Source: Brugia malayi
Lineage: Eukaryota; Nematoda; Chromadorea; Rhabditida; Onchocercidae
Assembly: GCF_000002995.4 (NCBI RefSeq)
Contig: NW_025062475.1
Span: forward strand, 7,692,187 to 7,756,186
DNA length: 64,000 nucleotides
Reading direction: 5' to 3'
Translations under genes and position numbers: made by a program
The notes under the pieces: generated by a model
The model's input: only the letters and a program-made list of their open reading frames with translations
Databases searched by the model: none
What the model was told of the DNA's origin: nothing
Shown here: positions 12,824-25,400 of the stretch, one piece after another
How positions within the stretch are numbered: position 1 is the first letter of the stretch
Layout: the number at the start of each line of letters is the position of its first letter

Positions 12824-15800
12824 ATGGACGACGGCAAAATAATATTAATTGGTAATGAGGGTGATATTTTGCACTGTGGGTATAGTCACACTCTAAGCGA
12901 TGGCGGTAAAAGGTGAAGATTGCAAATTTTATTTAGCTTTTATCGGCCATAAAAATCCATATGTCATACTGTTTCTGATTTACAGATATCCGTCGGCTGA
13001 CCATTATGCTCATGCAATGATTCTCACACAGCTTGGTTTAGATGAAGCACTTATTTTAGAGCTTTTATGCACTTCGAGTGCTGATGTTCCAGTTAAGGTG
13101 TGCTTTTTTTCACACTTTTATTCCAATTCCCTTTCCAGTTTTCATTGCCATACTTCTTAAAGGCTCGTCAACTGTTACAAGAAAATATGCCAGCAGGACA
13201 TGATATGAATTCTCTGGCCAATTATTTGCAAACAAGTCGTCAATCGTATACAATGCAAGGACTGAGGATACGAGTGGAGCAAGATGCAGGTAGAAAAAGA
13301 AAGCTGAAATTGAAAAAATGATTCTTTAATTTGAGAATTGTTTGACATATTATACTGGCATAATAATGATTATTGGTGATACATAATCTTAACTTTAAGC
13401 TTTCGAAAAAGCTTTGATGGATACGAAGGACGCATTGTTGATTGTTTGTGATGCACGTGACAGTGAACTTGGAATTGGTATGGATGAGGATACCTTTGTT
13501 GATTGGATGGGGAAGGAGAAAGTTGATGCTGCGATGTTGGGACATTGGATGCGGAATGAAAGGGGTCGACCACCACAGCTGGGACATAATCAGCTGGGAT
13601 ATTTCCTTATGTGGTTAAGGTAACTTATTTTGTTTCATTGTTAGTTGTGAGGCTTGTTTTTTGGTATGCAGAAAACTGGCTTAAAGTAATATTTTTTTTT
13701 TTTTTTACTCTAGCTGTTATTAATAACTGTGGAATAAAAAGCTGATTACAGGGTTCCATAAACAAGCTGTATCTTTTTTTCAAATCATTTGCTCATTTCT
13801 AGTAATTACGTTATTTCCATAATGATTTCATTTCACAATGATTTTTCAGATATGAGGTATCTGAAAAAAAACGGGCCTCTTTACTTAGCACGCAGTCCAT
13901 CGAAGTGGATGGTATTTCAACTGACCAAAATGGTGACACAGTAAAAACAACTACGTCTGATTTGGTCCTTTCACTTCAAGTAAATTCGTTGCTGTCTTTT
14001 ACTACTAGTAGTGATTTCCACTGAAATAAGCTGCAGATTTTTTATACTTTTCTTTTTCAGGGCATTTTCCGACCTCTGAGTAATTATTACGCACTACCTT
14101 TTGATATGAAAGGGGAAAAGTACAGATCAGTGGAACACTATGCTTACCAAAGGCTTTTTGACGCTCTTCGCCTCGACGATAAATGTATTGGTGAGTCAAG
14201 AATATTGAAATAATTCGATTTCAAATAATCATTTTGCGAATTGCAGTTTAAATAACTCCCTTAATATTTCTTTTAACTGTAGAAAAAATCCGAACTACTG
14301 TACATCCAGCAGATGTTTCGCTTGTTGCCAGAAGAGTTTTCAAACAACAAAAGGTATTATCATAATCTTTTGTTACATTATCAATAGTTGTTAAGTGATG
14401 TTTTTTTATGTCCTGTTAACTTTATTATTGTCTTTTTAAGAGATAGGCTAAAGTTCAACAGGGTCTACTTTCTGCACAGTATTATATATAGCTTTATTTG
14501 ACTTAGCAATTTGTTTTATGTGGTTGGATTTTTGACAGTACTGATAGTTTTGCATCCTGGCACTTAGTCAGATATACATCACTGAGTTTTTGAATTCCTA
14601 TTTCACTCCAACATTTTGTAGCTTAGTGATGGAGCAGTGGATTCAAAGATGGGTCGTCTAGATCGATGGCGTCAATCTGCTATGAAACATAAGGTTTCTT
14701 CATATCTTTAAAACTTTTATGATGTAGCACAATTCCCGTTTATTTCATTTTTTTTTTTTTTTTGACAGATGACGAAGAATGAGGCTCTACAACAGTTACT
14801 GCTTTCCACTGGGCATGCATTATTGATTGATACTACAGAAAGTAATAAATCATGGGCATCTACAGCAGACGAATTCGAACTACAACATTTATTGACGAAA
14901 CGATACATTCTTCCGAGCACAATCATCGATTGGATGACTGAACGAACAAAACCTCCATCAGCTCTTTCCCATATCAGAGTTTGTTTCATTGTCAGAAATA
15001 TCATACAATATTTCTTCTTTGTAGTATAAAGTACTAAATGAGCGACTATTAATACTCTGAGAAATACTGTACTGGTGATTACAGCAATAAATACGTTCCA
15101 GTCGCGTTGACAAATAATGTCGTCTGCTTGTTTCCACTTAATTGTTACTGAAGTCATTTCGGATTTTGTTTTACTCATTTATATTTAAGTATGTTCATTA
15201 AGACGAAAAAAGAAATGAAATTTTGCGATAAAAAATCAAACTTATTCTAATTTTAGGGAAATAAGACAGGACTTTTATTGATGGAGCTGCGTTCTAAATT
15301 TGCCGCCTTGTCGTTGACACAAAATCGTATTCCATTGGTGTCACCGCTAGCAACAGCAATGGAATTACGGACTTTATTGTCAGCCCACATGATTTGTTTC
15401 ACAGCGGAAAGTGTTTTTCATTTTTTATATCCAGCACAGATTCGTTTACCGAATTCAGCCGAAACATTACCTTCACCAGCTCATTACATAGCTAAGCAAG
15501 CTATAAGGTAGAGAAGCAATTATTACAGCTTTTTTCTCTTCATTGATTTCTTAACTAAATTAAAATGTTGAAATAAACTTTGGACATTTATTTTCATTCT
15601 TAAATTGCTAAAGAAGGAATTCAATGGGAGATCTACATTAAAAGTGATTTCAGGGACGCTTTCAAGAAGTCCCAGCTGTATAATTTAGTTAGATGCTTAA
15701 TGTGGTAAAGGGAAATTATGTGCTTAGTTATCTTTGATGCTATCTTATTTCAGGTATTTCAACATCTGTACAGAAGAGGCTGCTTATATAAATGAAAGTA

Positions 15801-18162
15801 TGCACAGTACAGAATGTTGGTATAGGATGAACACTACAATTGAATTAAGTAACTCAACACTTGACAAAGTTCAGGTGAAAGCAATATTTTAATAATTCCA
15901 TTTACATCAAGAAATTCATAAAATTTTTGCTATTTTTTTAATCGAAAGTTATACTTTTTATTGTCTACAAAAGTTTTTCCCACCACCAAAAAACATAGTG
16001 TGCCACAGTCATGATGGACGAACATTAGGTTCTTTGATATTACTTATTAACTGTTTGTCTCTGAATATTTATCTTGAAATTCTGAATAATTTTGTATGTC
16101 GCAGCAACGTGTTTAACCAACATCTTTTTTTTTTCTGAGAAATATGCATAGAAATGTGATTTACAGGGATGGTATATGGATGAGCGTCAGCGTGCAATAA
16201 AAGTTGCATTGATGATGATGTTTGAACAGCATCCCCCACTCATGAGAGCATTATTAGATACGGGAGATGCGCTGTTGGTTTACTGCTCAAGGTATTCATC
16301 GCTTGAAGCTGAGCTTACTGTTGGTATGAGAGAACGAGATTTACGAGCGTGGTTAGCACAAATTGATATCGATACTAGACAGGTTATTTTGCAAATTACA
16401 TCAAAATTATTCGTTTGCTTTATTGTTCAAGCTTTTAAATGACATCAAGATGAACATCTGATTTATAAATTAGAGATGACTGCATAAAATATAATTGAAA
16501 AAGTTTTGTGTTCATTGGAAACTGTGAATTATTGAAATTTGGAAATTGCTTGTATCCAAATGATTACAAATAATAACACATGGCTGATACTTACTTTTAA
16601 GTGTTGATCTTATTCAAATGCTGATATTAATAAATATAGCCTTCGCTTAATGCAGTTTGTTGCAGCTTTTTGACTCAACAGTTCGTCCATTGGCATTTCG
16701 ACCACCATACCTTGGTGGAAATCGATTAGGATTAATCTTGATGGAAATAAGGCGAGAATTTATGTTACGAGGAGTTTTTCCGCAGCAACTTCCCGAACTA
16801 CAGATTGGTGTTGAAGCGGTTCGTTTCTGTAATGTATTGGGTTCATACATATGCCAACAATTCCAATTCTCATGTAATTCTTGTAGGTTCTTGGATCTGA
16901 ATCACCGGCTGAAAATTATGTATCGATCTATCCGTTTGATGTATTAAACTCTGACAATTTTTCGGCGCTTTGGACAAGTAAACATTGTTTCCTACGTCGC
17001 TTGCTAATGCAGTTTATTTATAGTCTTAATTACGGCTCTCCAGTTTTGGTTTTCGTAATCAGATCAATATCATAAAATTTAACTATAGACCACTAACCTA
17101 CAAAATTCAATGATTTAGATTTTATTGTGTAAGCTTTGTTGTTTATGGAGAATTGATGCATAACCATTACTAGAAAACTAAAAGACTGTTTTTAAGCCAA
17201 ACAAATTTCACACCTTATTACAGATCCATTTTTGTTACTTGCAAAACAGAACAAGGATGGCGAACTTTGGACACAAGCAAATTCAGTTAAATTGGCACCA
17301 AAACTGATATCAATCAATGAAACGACACTTTCTGCTATAGTTGATGGTATGTACCTTGTTTTGCTGAAAGTAGTGGATGATGTAAGTAACCATAAAATGT
17401 CATTTCTTTGTAAAGCAATAACAGTAACACGTAGTGCAGTCATCTTTACTATTTCTAAGAAATCCATAGATCCAATATTTTCTACTTAATTTATCTCTTG
17501 AAACATTTTTAGTTAATTTATTTCCTAGAGTTGGACATTATGGAGAAAGTTACGGAAGAAGATCTGGAAAACTACTGCATTGAAGATCTGCGTGCTGTTT
17601 TTGTCCGCTTAGCACTCCGAATGCGAAATCGCTTAGTCGAAACTGAGGCGCAGCAAAGCGAAATGAATCTTCTAGCAAGAGAAATTACTGCAATGCAAAA
17701 TATGAGGCGGTAAATGGTCTGCTTGGTGTGAGATTAAAAATGACAGCCTTTATCCCAAATATTCATAAGTTAATCATCACGTAATATAGTTAGAATTTTT
17801 TCTTAATTTTCAGAGCACTAGAAGAAAGGAAAGCACAGTTAGAAGGAGGACCTACTCAGGAACGGAGAGAAAAACGAGAACTCCTTGCGCCTTTAGCTCG
17901 GACTGAACTACCAATGCCTTTGATGCGTGGCTATTCTCCACCCCGGAAATGGGATGAGAAACGTAAGCCGATACAACGACGATACTCACCTCCTGAGGAA
18001 AAGATTCCACGACGGCGTAGTCCTACTCGGTTAAAGTCACCCACTTCACATATATCTCGAAAATCATCACCCTCTTCAAAATCACCACTGAAACAACAAA
18101 AAGCGACAAAACCACCCGTTGATGAAAGCGAGTTATCCGACGGAGAAATCTTGAGCGATTAA
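12824..18162 (+). CDS. Triple NADAR-domain protein with coiled coil and Ser-Pro/Arg-rich tail
   Basis: Seventeen exons: 12824-12912, 12986-13097, 13163-13289, 13400-13619, 13850-13979, 14061-14190, 14283-14353, 14622-14693, 14769-14978, 15257-15507, 15754-15874, 16167-16382, 16666-16818, 16887-16977, 17224-17346, 17529-17709 and 17814-18162. They sum to 881 codons plus stop, with every phase consistent. NADAR (YbiA/DUF1768-like) domains act on ADP-ribosyl or ribosylamine-type N-glycosidic bonds. Repeat 1 (about residues 30-183) runs from YPSADHYAHA to QLGYFLMWLR; repeat 2 (227-400) from FRPLSNYY and RSVEHYAYQ to KTGLLLMELRSKF; repeat 3 (about 430-620) ends NRLGLILMEIRREF. A predicted helical, charged segment (about 712-790) leads to a tail rich in SP and RR pairs (YSPPRK, RRRSPTR) that ends ELSDGEILSD. 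The domains are seen in the sequence; the substrate is unknown. The start is the first in-frame ATG and gives an intact first repeat. Confidence 0.87.
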
Positions 18163-18294
18163 TTCCATCCTTTTACATGAGTAGCAGTATTATAATTTCA
18201 TACGCCGTCCAATGGGAACAAAGTACTCAGCTACTTATCCCCAACTGTCCAAGTTTCTCATTGTATTGCTGAAATTGGATACTACAACCATGGC

Positions 18295-18300
18295 AATAAA
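18295..18300 (+). terminator. Candidate poly(A) signal of the NADAR gene
   Basis: AATAAA lies 133 bp after the stop codon of the triple-NADAR gene and before the convergent ZNF830 gene, so it is a sensible 3'-end signal. It is a common hexamer in AT-rich DNA, so this is only a candidate. Confidence 0.4.
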
Positions 18301-18702
18301 ACATAACGAAATATATTTGGGTGATATATTCGAAAATACCTATTTGTTTCCAAAATACTTCATAAGGATATTGGAATGGGAGTTTTTTTTTGCGAGGTCC
18401 AAGTTTATTTGTGGCCATTTTTCGATCTCCTTTGAACATTTAGTGCTGTGTATATTGTTATTGTTGCCATTTCTGGACTTTATGAAAACTATGAATCAAA
18501 CAGAAAATTTTGAATAATGAATTTGGAGTTTTGGAGCATCCAGAAGCTACCTTTTATTTTGAAATCATATTAACATCAAAATTTATTAGCGGTGGAGGTA
18601 GAACATTCAGGAATTAGCACTACAAACAAAATAAATTTTTTTCTTTTAATAGAAGATTTCACCACTTCGCAACTGCCATAAAGACTTTGCTGACAGCAGA
18701 AC

Positions 18703-18708
18703 TTTATT
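18703..18708 (-). terminator. Candidate poly(A) signal of the ZNF830-like gene
   Basis: TTTATT on the plus strand reads AATAAA on the minus strand, about 153 bp beyond the stop of the ZNF830-like gene. This leaves roughly 400 bp between the candidate 3' ends of the two convergent genes. Confidence 0.4.
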
Positions 18709-18860
18709 ATCCTATTAAAATAGCTGTCAATCACTGTCTCGTGTAGAGATTATCTGAAGTTTTCCTGCCTAACAATATAAATCCTCAATGATTTGATCAA
18801 AGATGTAGTATAAAGAACATCTGGATAAGTACCCTAATCAGATACATTAAACTTATGAAA

Positions 18861-20149
18861 TCAAATGCCTTTATTCCTCCAACCAGTAAGATCAATATCA
18901 GAGTCATCATCGCTCATCTGCCCCATTATTGGTTCGGTATTTCTTCCACTTTTTTCAGCTACTGTACTATACAATTTATCTCGTCGCAGCTCTAACCGAT
19001 TTACTCGTTTCCATTGATCGATCTGCAAAAGAAAAGAAGGTTAAGCATATATTCCTACCAATTTATGGAATTCTAAGTATTATGAGATGTAAGAGAAACA
19101 AAATTTCGGGATTATAGATTGTCAGCACAATGACGCACCTGCTCATCAATGAGTTCAATATCATGCTCAACAGCCACTATATGCTCTTCATTTTCTTCAC
19201 GGTGCTCTTCTTCATGTTTTGCGTCATCTAACTCTCTTATGAAATCTGCATATTGTTGTTCGATATTTGCCTGCTTTTCAATGGTGTCAATAACCTGAAA
19301 TATATCGTAGTTTGGTAATATGTCCATTAGCATACAAATGTAGTCTTAAAGTAGGAATTTTAAAGCATGAAATGCTCGAGACTGCTGTTCTCAAAATCAG
19401 AATTATATATATATATATATGTTGAAATGAAGACAGTATAAATTCTAGTTGAGTTATGTATTACTCAAGAATGATGCATCTTGAATAAAGATGCATTCGT
19501 TCTGTTTCTAAACTTAGCTTCAATTTTAAATAAAAACAGTGTATTTGCGATGTTAGCTTACTCTGCTGTTCAGTTTTTCATCTTCGAAGAAACCTTCAGG
19601 CACTCCTTCGATAATATTTTTCGTTTGATTATATGTCGTATTACTTCCAATTATTTTTGACGTAGAATCTTTCTCCCAAGGAGTACTTTCGTTAAAATCT
19701 TTTGAAGTCGGCTCCTTCACCACTGCAAAAAATAAAGTTAAAGAACCCAACGTCTTAGCGAAAGCAAACTAAGTAGGAGGACGCGTTAACCTTTCATTTT
19801 TTTCAAAGGTGCAGTCGAAAGAGACGTGGTTGACTCATTGGAGTTTCGTTTCATTAAAGTTGCACTGGCCGTTGCTGCCTTTTTGAAACTGATAACATTT
19901 TCGCGGTGTTTTCGACCGTTTGAATGAGCTATCCATAATTTGCTCTTCACCTTCAAAAACTTAATAAATTGCCTTATGAGCTTATTACTCCAGATGAATA
20001 GGAGTACCTTCGAAGATTGCTAAGTGATAAAGTAAGAAGACAGGGCCAACCTGTACGTTACAAATGATGCACAGAAGTGAGCCATTTCCTAGTGTTCTTA
20101 CTAATGCTTCACGAGACTGTGAGCTCACTGAGCACGACGCTGCATGCAT
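18861..20149 (-). CDS. ZNF830/CCDC16-like zinc-finger, coiled-coil protein
   Basis: Five exons on the minus strand: 20149-20051, 19950-19791, 19722-19562, 19294-19139 and 19022-18861; 245 aa. Residues 27-48 form a single U1-type C2H2 finger (C27, C30, H42, H48) split by the first intron, with the sequence CIICNVQVKSKLWIAHSN then GRKH. Further on, EGVPEGFFEDEKLNSRV matches the conserved PEGFFDD patch of ZNF830. It is followed by an acidic coiled coil (about 141-210) and the family's end signature, here DDDSDIDLTGWRNKGI, comparable with the terminal W-R-x-K-G of human ZNF830. ZNF830 is a nuclear protein tied to the spliceosome and genome stability; that role is transferred from the family. It is shorter than the roughly 370-aa human protein. 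An in-frame stop precedes the chosen ATG. It converges on the NADAR gene and is divergent from TAF7. Confidence 0.85.
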
Positions 20150-20444
20150 CTTCTACCTGCAACTGCACCAACCAGTCGCAATGATCCTCTCCAATTTGTC
20201 ACTCATCGGCCATCCGCTCAACCGCTATTTACACCGGGCGCTATTGAGAAACGGAGTGGGAGGGGAAGGGAGCGCGCACAGCTTCTTAATTATGTTGGGG
20301 TGGTCGTCTGCTAGCTTGTTGCTTATAATTTCCATGAGTAAATGAAAAGTGAGGATGTGAGTAGGTCTAGATCGTCATTTTGGTTAGTGCTTGTGTCTAT
20401 CTACATCGTATGAAGCAAACTTTAGCAGAGAACGCATTTATGCA
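20150..20444. promoter_or_regulatory. Shared bidirectional promoter of ZNF830-like and TAF7
   Basis: The start codons of the two divergent genes are only 295 bp apart. The gap contains a more GC-rich patch around 20215-20290 (with GGGCGC, GGGAGG and GAGCGCGC), unusual against the AT-rich background. TTTAG at about 20421-20425 could be a trans-splice acceptor just upstream of the TAF7 ATG. No clear TATA box was found. Confidence 0.5.
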
Positions 20445-22060
20445 ATGTCAGCGGGATCATCCAGAATATTGGCCAAAAAGGTACCGCAGCGTGTTGTTGA
20501 TGTAGCAGAAGAAGTACAGGACTGGGAGAACCACATTATTCTCAGGTTTCCTGACAATATAGCTGCAAAAGTCAGTGAGTTCTATTACTGCCTTCTTTTC
20601 TAGTCAGTAATACTATTTTTTTGAAAAAAAAAAAAAAAAAAATGGAGAAGCAGTCTATTGCAGGGAAGATGATTGATGAATCTGGCGATAGTGAACTTGC
20701 TATTGGGTTCCAGCCAGATATGCGAAATGCAACCATACAATTTCAGCAACAAATCATGTCTGCAAAGTTGTTTGATCTACCTTGTATTGTTGAAGTTAGT
20801 TATTCTCAAATGGCATATTGTAAGAACAAGATAAACTGCTGCACATGTCATAGAAGGGTGGTAAGGCTATAATGGAATTTCACATGATGAATCAAGCTGA
20901 TACAGAAGTAAGTACATGTATGTATGCTTTTGTCGTAAATGTGCGTTTGAAAACTATGTCCTTAACAGTCATTTGGTTTTCTTTTTATAGCGTACATCTG
21001 TTGACATGTGAATATAAAAAAAGCAACCAAAATCGCTAACAAAACTTATTGAAATCGTAGCTTTTTCAAATTAAAATAGCCTTCATTTGTAGGTGATGAA
21101 AACTATCGATAAAAAAAATGTTTACAAAGTCGCTGATGCATCTCAAATTATGATCTGTTCGGATAATTTGCAACCTATCACAGAAACATCACTTCAGAGT
21201 GATACGTCGAAATCGAAACGTGATAGAATATGGCAGTGGCCTCATGGACGTCAGTTTCTTTCTTCATAATTTTTTTAATTTGGAAATATTTTAATAAGAT
21301 AATACTGGAGAGAATATGCTAGAACAGATCTTCACTAATACTTATGCAATTCTTTTCAGTCACTCCACCAATGAAAAGTGTGAGGAAACGACGTTTCCGT
21401 AAAACGAAAAAGAAGAAATATATGGACGCACCTGAGGTTGAACGTGAACTTAAACGTCTTTTAAGAGCTGATATCGAAGCTAGTTCTAGTAGATGGGAAG
21501 TAAGTGTAATTATACATTCTCGCATACTGTTATAAGGAGAATCGGATTTTCATGTTTATAAATTTCGTTCCTTCACAAATTTTAGATTGTTACTCCTGAG
21601 GAAGATACTAAGAGAGTGGACATTTCTTCAGTCCCTGTGGAAGCTCTTGTTCTTGGAGAAATTAGCAATTCGGACGATGAAGCGTCGTTAAAAGAGGTTA
21701 TATCTTTTGTTCTGGAACATATTTCTAGAGAGAGTTGCTAGTTTTTAAAACTCAAGTGACATCAACATACTTAACTAATATTTGTTCACTTTTAGACGCA
21801 CTTTACTTTTACACATTTAACGTATATAGCATTATGAGTTATTGTGTACTGCTGAAACTACTGCATTTTTGAATGAATGTGCTACTTGCTGTTTTCAATA
21901 GCCTACGACTGCATTCTCTTTCACTAAAAGCACAGAATAGATCATCGCTTTTAATGATATTTTACATGCTATGTGTTATTAACATTATCCTGAATTTCAG
22001 AGAAAGCAGCAGCTTGAAGTTCATTCTGATTCCATTTCTCGAACTGATAAATTTGTATAG
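20445..22060 (+). CDS. taf-7: TFIID subunit TAF7
   Basis: Six exons: 20445-20574, 20664-20794, 21093-21249, 21360-21499, 21586-21696 and 22001-22060; 242 aa. TAF7 is a TFIID subunit that binds TAF1 and restrains its acetyltransferase activity until initiation. Landmarks align along the family: [18 protein letters not shown], then [52 protein letters not shown], the basic RKTKKKKY, then [20 protein letters not shown]. The junctions IAAKV/RK and HG/LTPPMK were chosen because they restore these conserved blocks and keep phase. The last exon ([19 protein letters not shown]) is short, so the long C-terminal coiled coil of vertebrate TAF7 is missing or lies in exons I did not find. The family call is strong; the last exon is moderate. 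Confidence 0.93.
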
Positions 22061-22123
22061 CAATTTATAATTCCAGCTAAAGTGCTCGTGTAACTTTATG
22101 TAAAAGCTGTTAGGAATTGATGA

Positions 22124-22129
22124 AATAAA
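22124..22129 (+). terminator. Poly(A) signal of TAF7
   Basis: AATAAA 64 bp after the proposed TAF7 stop. It supports ending the gene with the small exon at 22001-22060 and does not favour further coding exons downstream. Confidence 0.5.
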
Positions 22130-22444
22130 GTTCTAAAATTGTCCTATGGTAAGTTGTGAAAAAATAGCGTTAATTGTCCATTGTATTAGTTGTTTTTTAA
22201 AGTTATTTGACATGATATATGTATGTCCTCTTTTTTCTGATAAAGAAGTAATTGCTAGTGTTTACTTTCTATGTTTAGTCTGTAAATTCGTATAGTTTAT
22301 AGAATCTAAAATTTATCTCGTAATTTCCTTTTTGATCATTATTCTTCCTTTAACATGAGAATTTATTTCACCTGCAAAAAATATTTGCCGAGTTTATTTT
22401 GCTTGTATTATTTGTCCGTTATTTCTTTGTCATTTAGATTAAAG

Positions 22445-25400
22445 ATGAATGAAATTCCGAATGAAGAATATTCCATTGACTTCCGCTTTCTCATTTATAA
22501 AAAAATCTGTTCATTGTTGAAAGATAAATGGTGTATAATATTTTATGCTTTCTGCATCACGGGTGTAGGTGCTGGAAGCAATAGGAATTTGGAAAATGGA
22601 GTGGTGTGACTTATGATGAATCAAGTATAAGTTCGAAATACTGGATCTTCTCTTGTTACTCGGTCTTTTTTTATTGTGTTGCAGTGGAAACGAAAATTTT
22701 TTTGAAGAAATTTCTTGTGCAATATTTTTTGAGAATATGTCATTGCCTAATTTTCCTGTTTTCGTTCAACGTTACTTGTAAAAACTTAGAAATATAAGGT
22801 TTCAGTTATATTGTAATCGATTTTCATTTTTAAAAATTTTTCTTCTAATTTTGATTACTTAAATAGGTCATTGATAGCTACACTAGGTTTTAAAAACATG
22901 GCTATGGATCATGATGGATATTCGTATGTTTGTTGCCTGTTTCATTTTATCGGTTTTATTTTTTTGTGTGCCGCATTTCTTTAACCTCTTAAAGTTTTTT
23001 CTTTAAAGTTTTTTCTTTAAGAGGTTAAAGAAATGCGGCACACACCTGTTTTGGACGTAGATTTATTTCCTGGATTTATAGGTAATACTTGACCTTTTTA
23101 ATGATTATGTCTTTCTGAATATTACTTTCTTTTCTTTATAACAAATGCAAGAACAATTCTAACTCTATCATCGCAGTATATAATATGTTTCTTCAGTAAA
23201 TATTATTGAGCACAGCGGTAACTGTTTTGGTGATTTTATGGTTCATAAAACATTTTTTCAGGAAGATAGATTTTTATGATTATCTTATATGAAATTCAAC
23301 TAATTTATTATGTAGCTTAAATAATTAGTAGAAGAAATATGTCGACAAAAGATCCACCGTTTTTATTAACAGGTCTTTAGTTAAAGAGAACGAAAATAGG
23401 ATTCTTTAGGCTCTAGTCGTACAGTTTTTCGTTTTGCTTGTTTCATTTTATATATTTATGGACGATTTATTGCAAATGTGGAATGAATTTCCACGAGTTT
23501 CACAGACTTACTAATTGCTTCAGACTGGGTTGTTAACTATTTGGTTATGAAGCTGACGAATAGATTAGTACTTATGTGCCTTGTAGAATGGAATGGAGCT
23601 TTTAATTATGGTTTAAATGCACATGCGAAGTGTTCATTACTTGGAATTTTTCTGAGAGAAAGTTGGTAATGTACAGCTATTTAAGACAGAATAGATGAAT
23701 TTATTGGGAAGCAGTGATTTGTAACGGTCTGTTCAGTACAGATTTAGTGCAGGTCTGTTTATTCAATTCATGCTTATTCAGTACAGAAGGTTTCACGTTA
23801 ATAATTCCACCCATACGTGACAGTATCTTGTATAAATTTTCTGGATAAGTTTGAGACATCCACTTTCAATCCTTCGTTTTTATTCGCTCTTAAATACTTT
23901 TTTATTAATTAGTTGCGTCCATTATTTTGTAGATTTAAATAAAAGTCATTCAAAGTATCTAGTGTATATTCGAAAGGTAATGCTGAAAAGTGTCTGGATA
24001 AAACTTCGGAAATGGTAAGCAGTTATAATACATTTTGGTTGTAGATCCGATTTTAAAACTAAATTAGCGGTACTTGTTCGCACTGGATAAATTTTTGGTC
24101 ATATATACATTAGTTATGCCTTTTTTGGTGGAGAAAGATGGATTTTTTTATGTGTTGTTAGTAGGTTGGTTTTCATTTTAAAAACTTTTAAAGATGAATT
24201 TTTATGTGCTGTGTAGGTCAGTTAATGGATGAGAATCTCATGTATATTTCTTTTTAGGCCATCCATTCTGTTGTGTTCACAAATTAGACATATCATTTGT
24301 CTTCAAACACTTGTTTTAGTTCTTATTCACGCTTTAATTTTATCTGTGCTTGTGGTTCGATGTTTGATCACATGAAAAAATGACAAGAAGCTTTTGTGCT
24401 GTTGATGGCAATAAATTTGTTTATTGCTGGTCTGGATATCTTTATTTTTTTCAGGAATGAGAAGAATATAGCTTTAGTTTAAATGATGCAAAGCTAATTA
24501 TGACGAATTTTATGAGAAAATTCGTTTCTAATAGTAAAAAAAGACAGAAGCCATGTCTTTTTTTAATCTTCTTTGCTTGATTTCAAAAAAAAGAAACATG
24601 TTTTAGGATGGAAATGAAGGTTATCTAGGAATCACCATTGATACATCAAGTTCTACCACGTCCGTACACATTTGGGACTATCCCTTGTCAGGAATGGGAT
24701 ACAAATACATGATAATAAATTGTTGACGTCACATTATTGTTTTCCTCTTTCATGGATTATTTGCTAACTGCAATACCTTTTTTCCTAGTTATCTCCTTTT
24801 TCTGTTTTTCTTCTTAATTTATTCTTCTTTATTGTTTCTGCTTTTGTCTTGCCGTCATGATAGTTCTTATATGAATACACACTCTGTTCCATGTCATCTC
24901 TTTCCCACTGTTTGATAAATATTTACGTTTTCAGTTTCATCCAAATTCATTATGGCGGATGTTTTCCATCATTGATAGTTAGATATTTTTGCACCAATAT
25001 AGATTAAAAACAGTAACAGCTGAACAAAGCAAAACACTGTAAAAGAAAATATATAGTCAAGTTAGTTAGTTTCTGAGCTATTAATAACTGATTGAAGTTA
25101 TCAGTTTGCTGTCACGTTATTACTGAGATATGACGAAGCTTCTGGTCGTTGGAAACCGATCAGGTTCCATGCTTGCACTGTTGTAGATTTGTAGAAACTT
25201 TTTCCCTTGTTCAAAAAATCGCTAAGCGGAAAAAAGTGTACTTATTGATATTTTACAGTGTAGACATTCTTGCATGCGAGAACGAGATCTTCAGAAAACC
25301 TTCAAAGGTGCAATTAATTGTGTTATTCACTAAAACTATCGACAGGTTAAATTTCATTCTTTTTTCTCCACTTGCTTTAAATCTCATTCAGTCTTTCTCA

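Noticed and set aside
14717..15178. Minus-strand 153-codon frame
   Set aside because: Antisense shadow of NADAR exon 9 and its following intron.
18212..18517. Plus-strand 101-codon frame after the NADAR gene
   Set aside because: Lies in the 3' UTR/convergent spacer, contains the poly(A) signal and has no coding features.
19112..19333. Acidic coiled-coil frame as a stand-alone protein
   Set aside because: It is exon 4 of the ZNF830-like gene read past its splice sites.
20868..20908. Micro-exon of TAF7 ([12 protein letters not shown] region)
   Set aside because: Including it would break the conserved join from LPCIVE to VMKTIDKK; direct joining keeps phase and family alignment.
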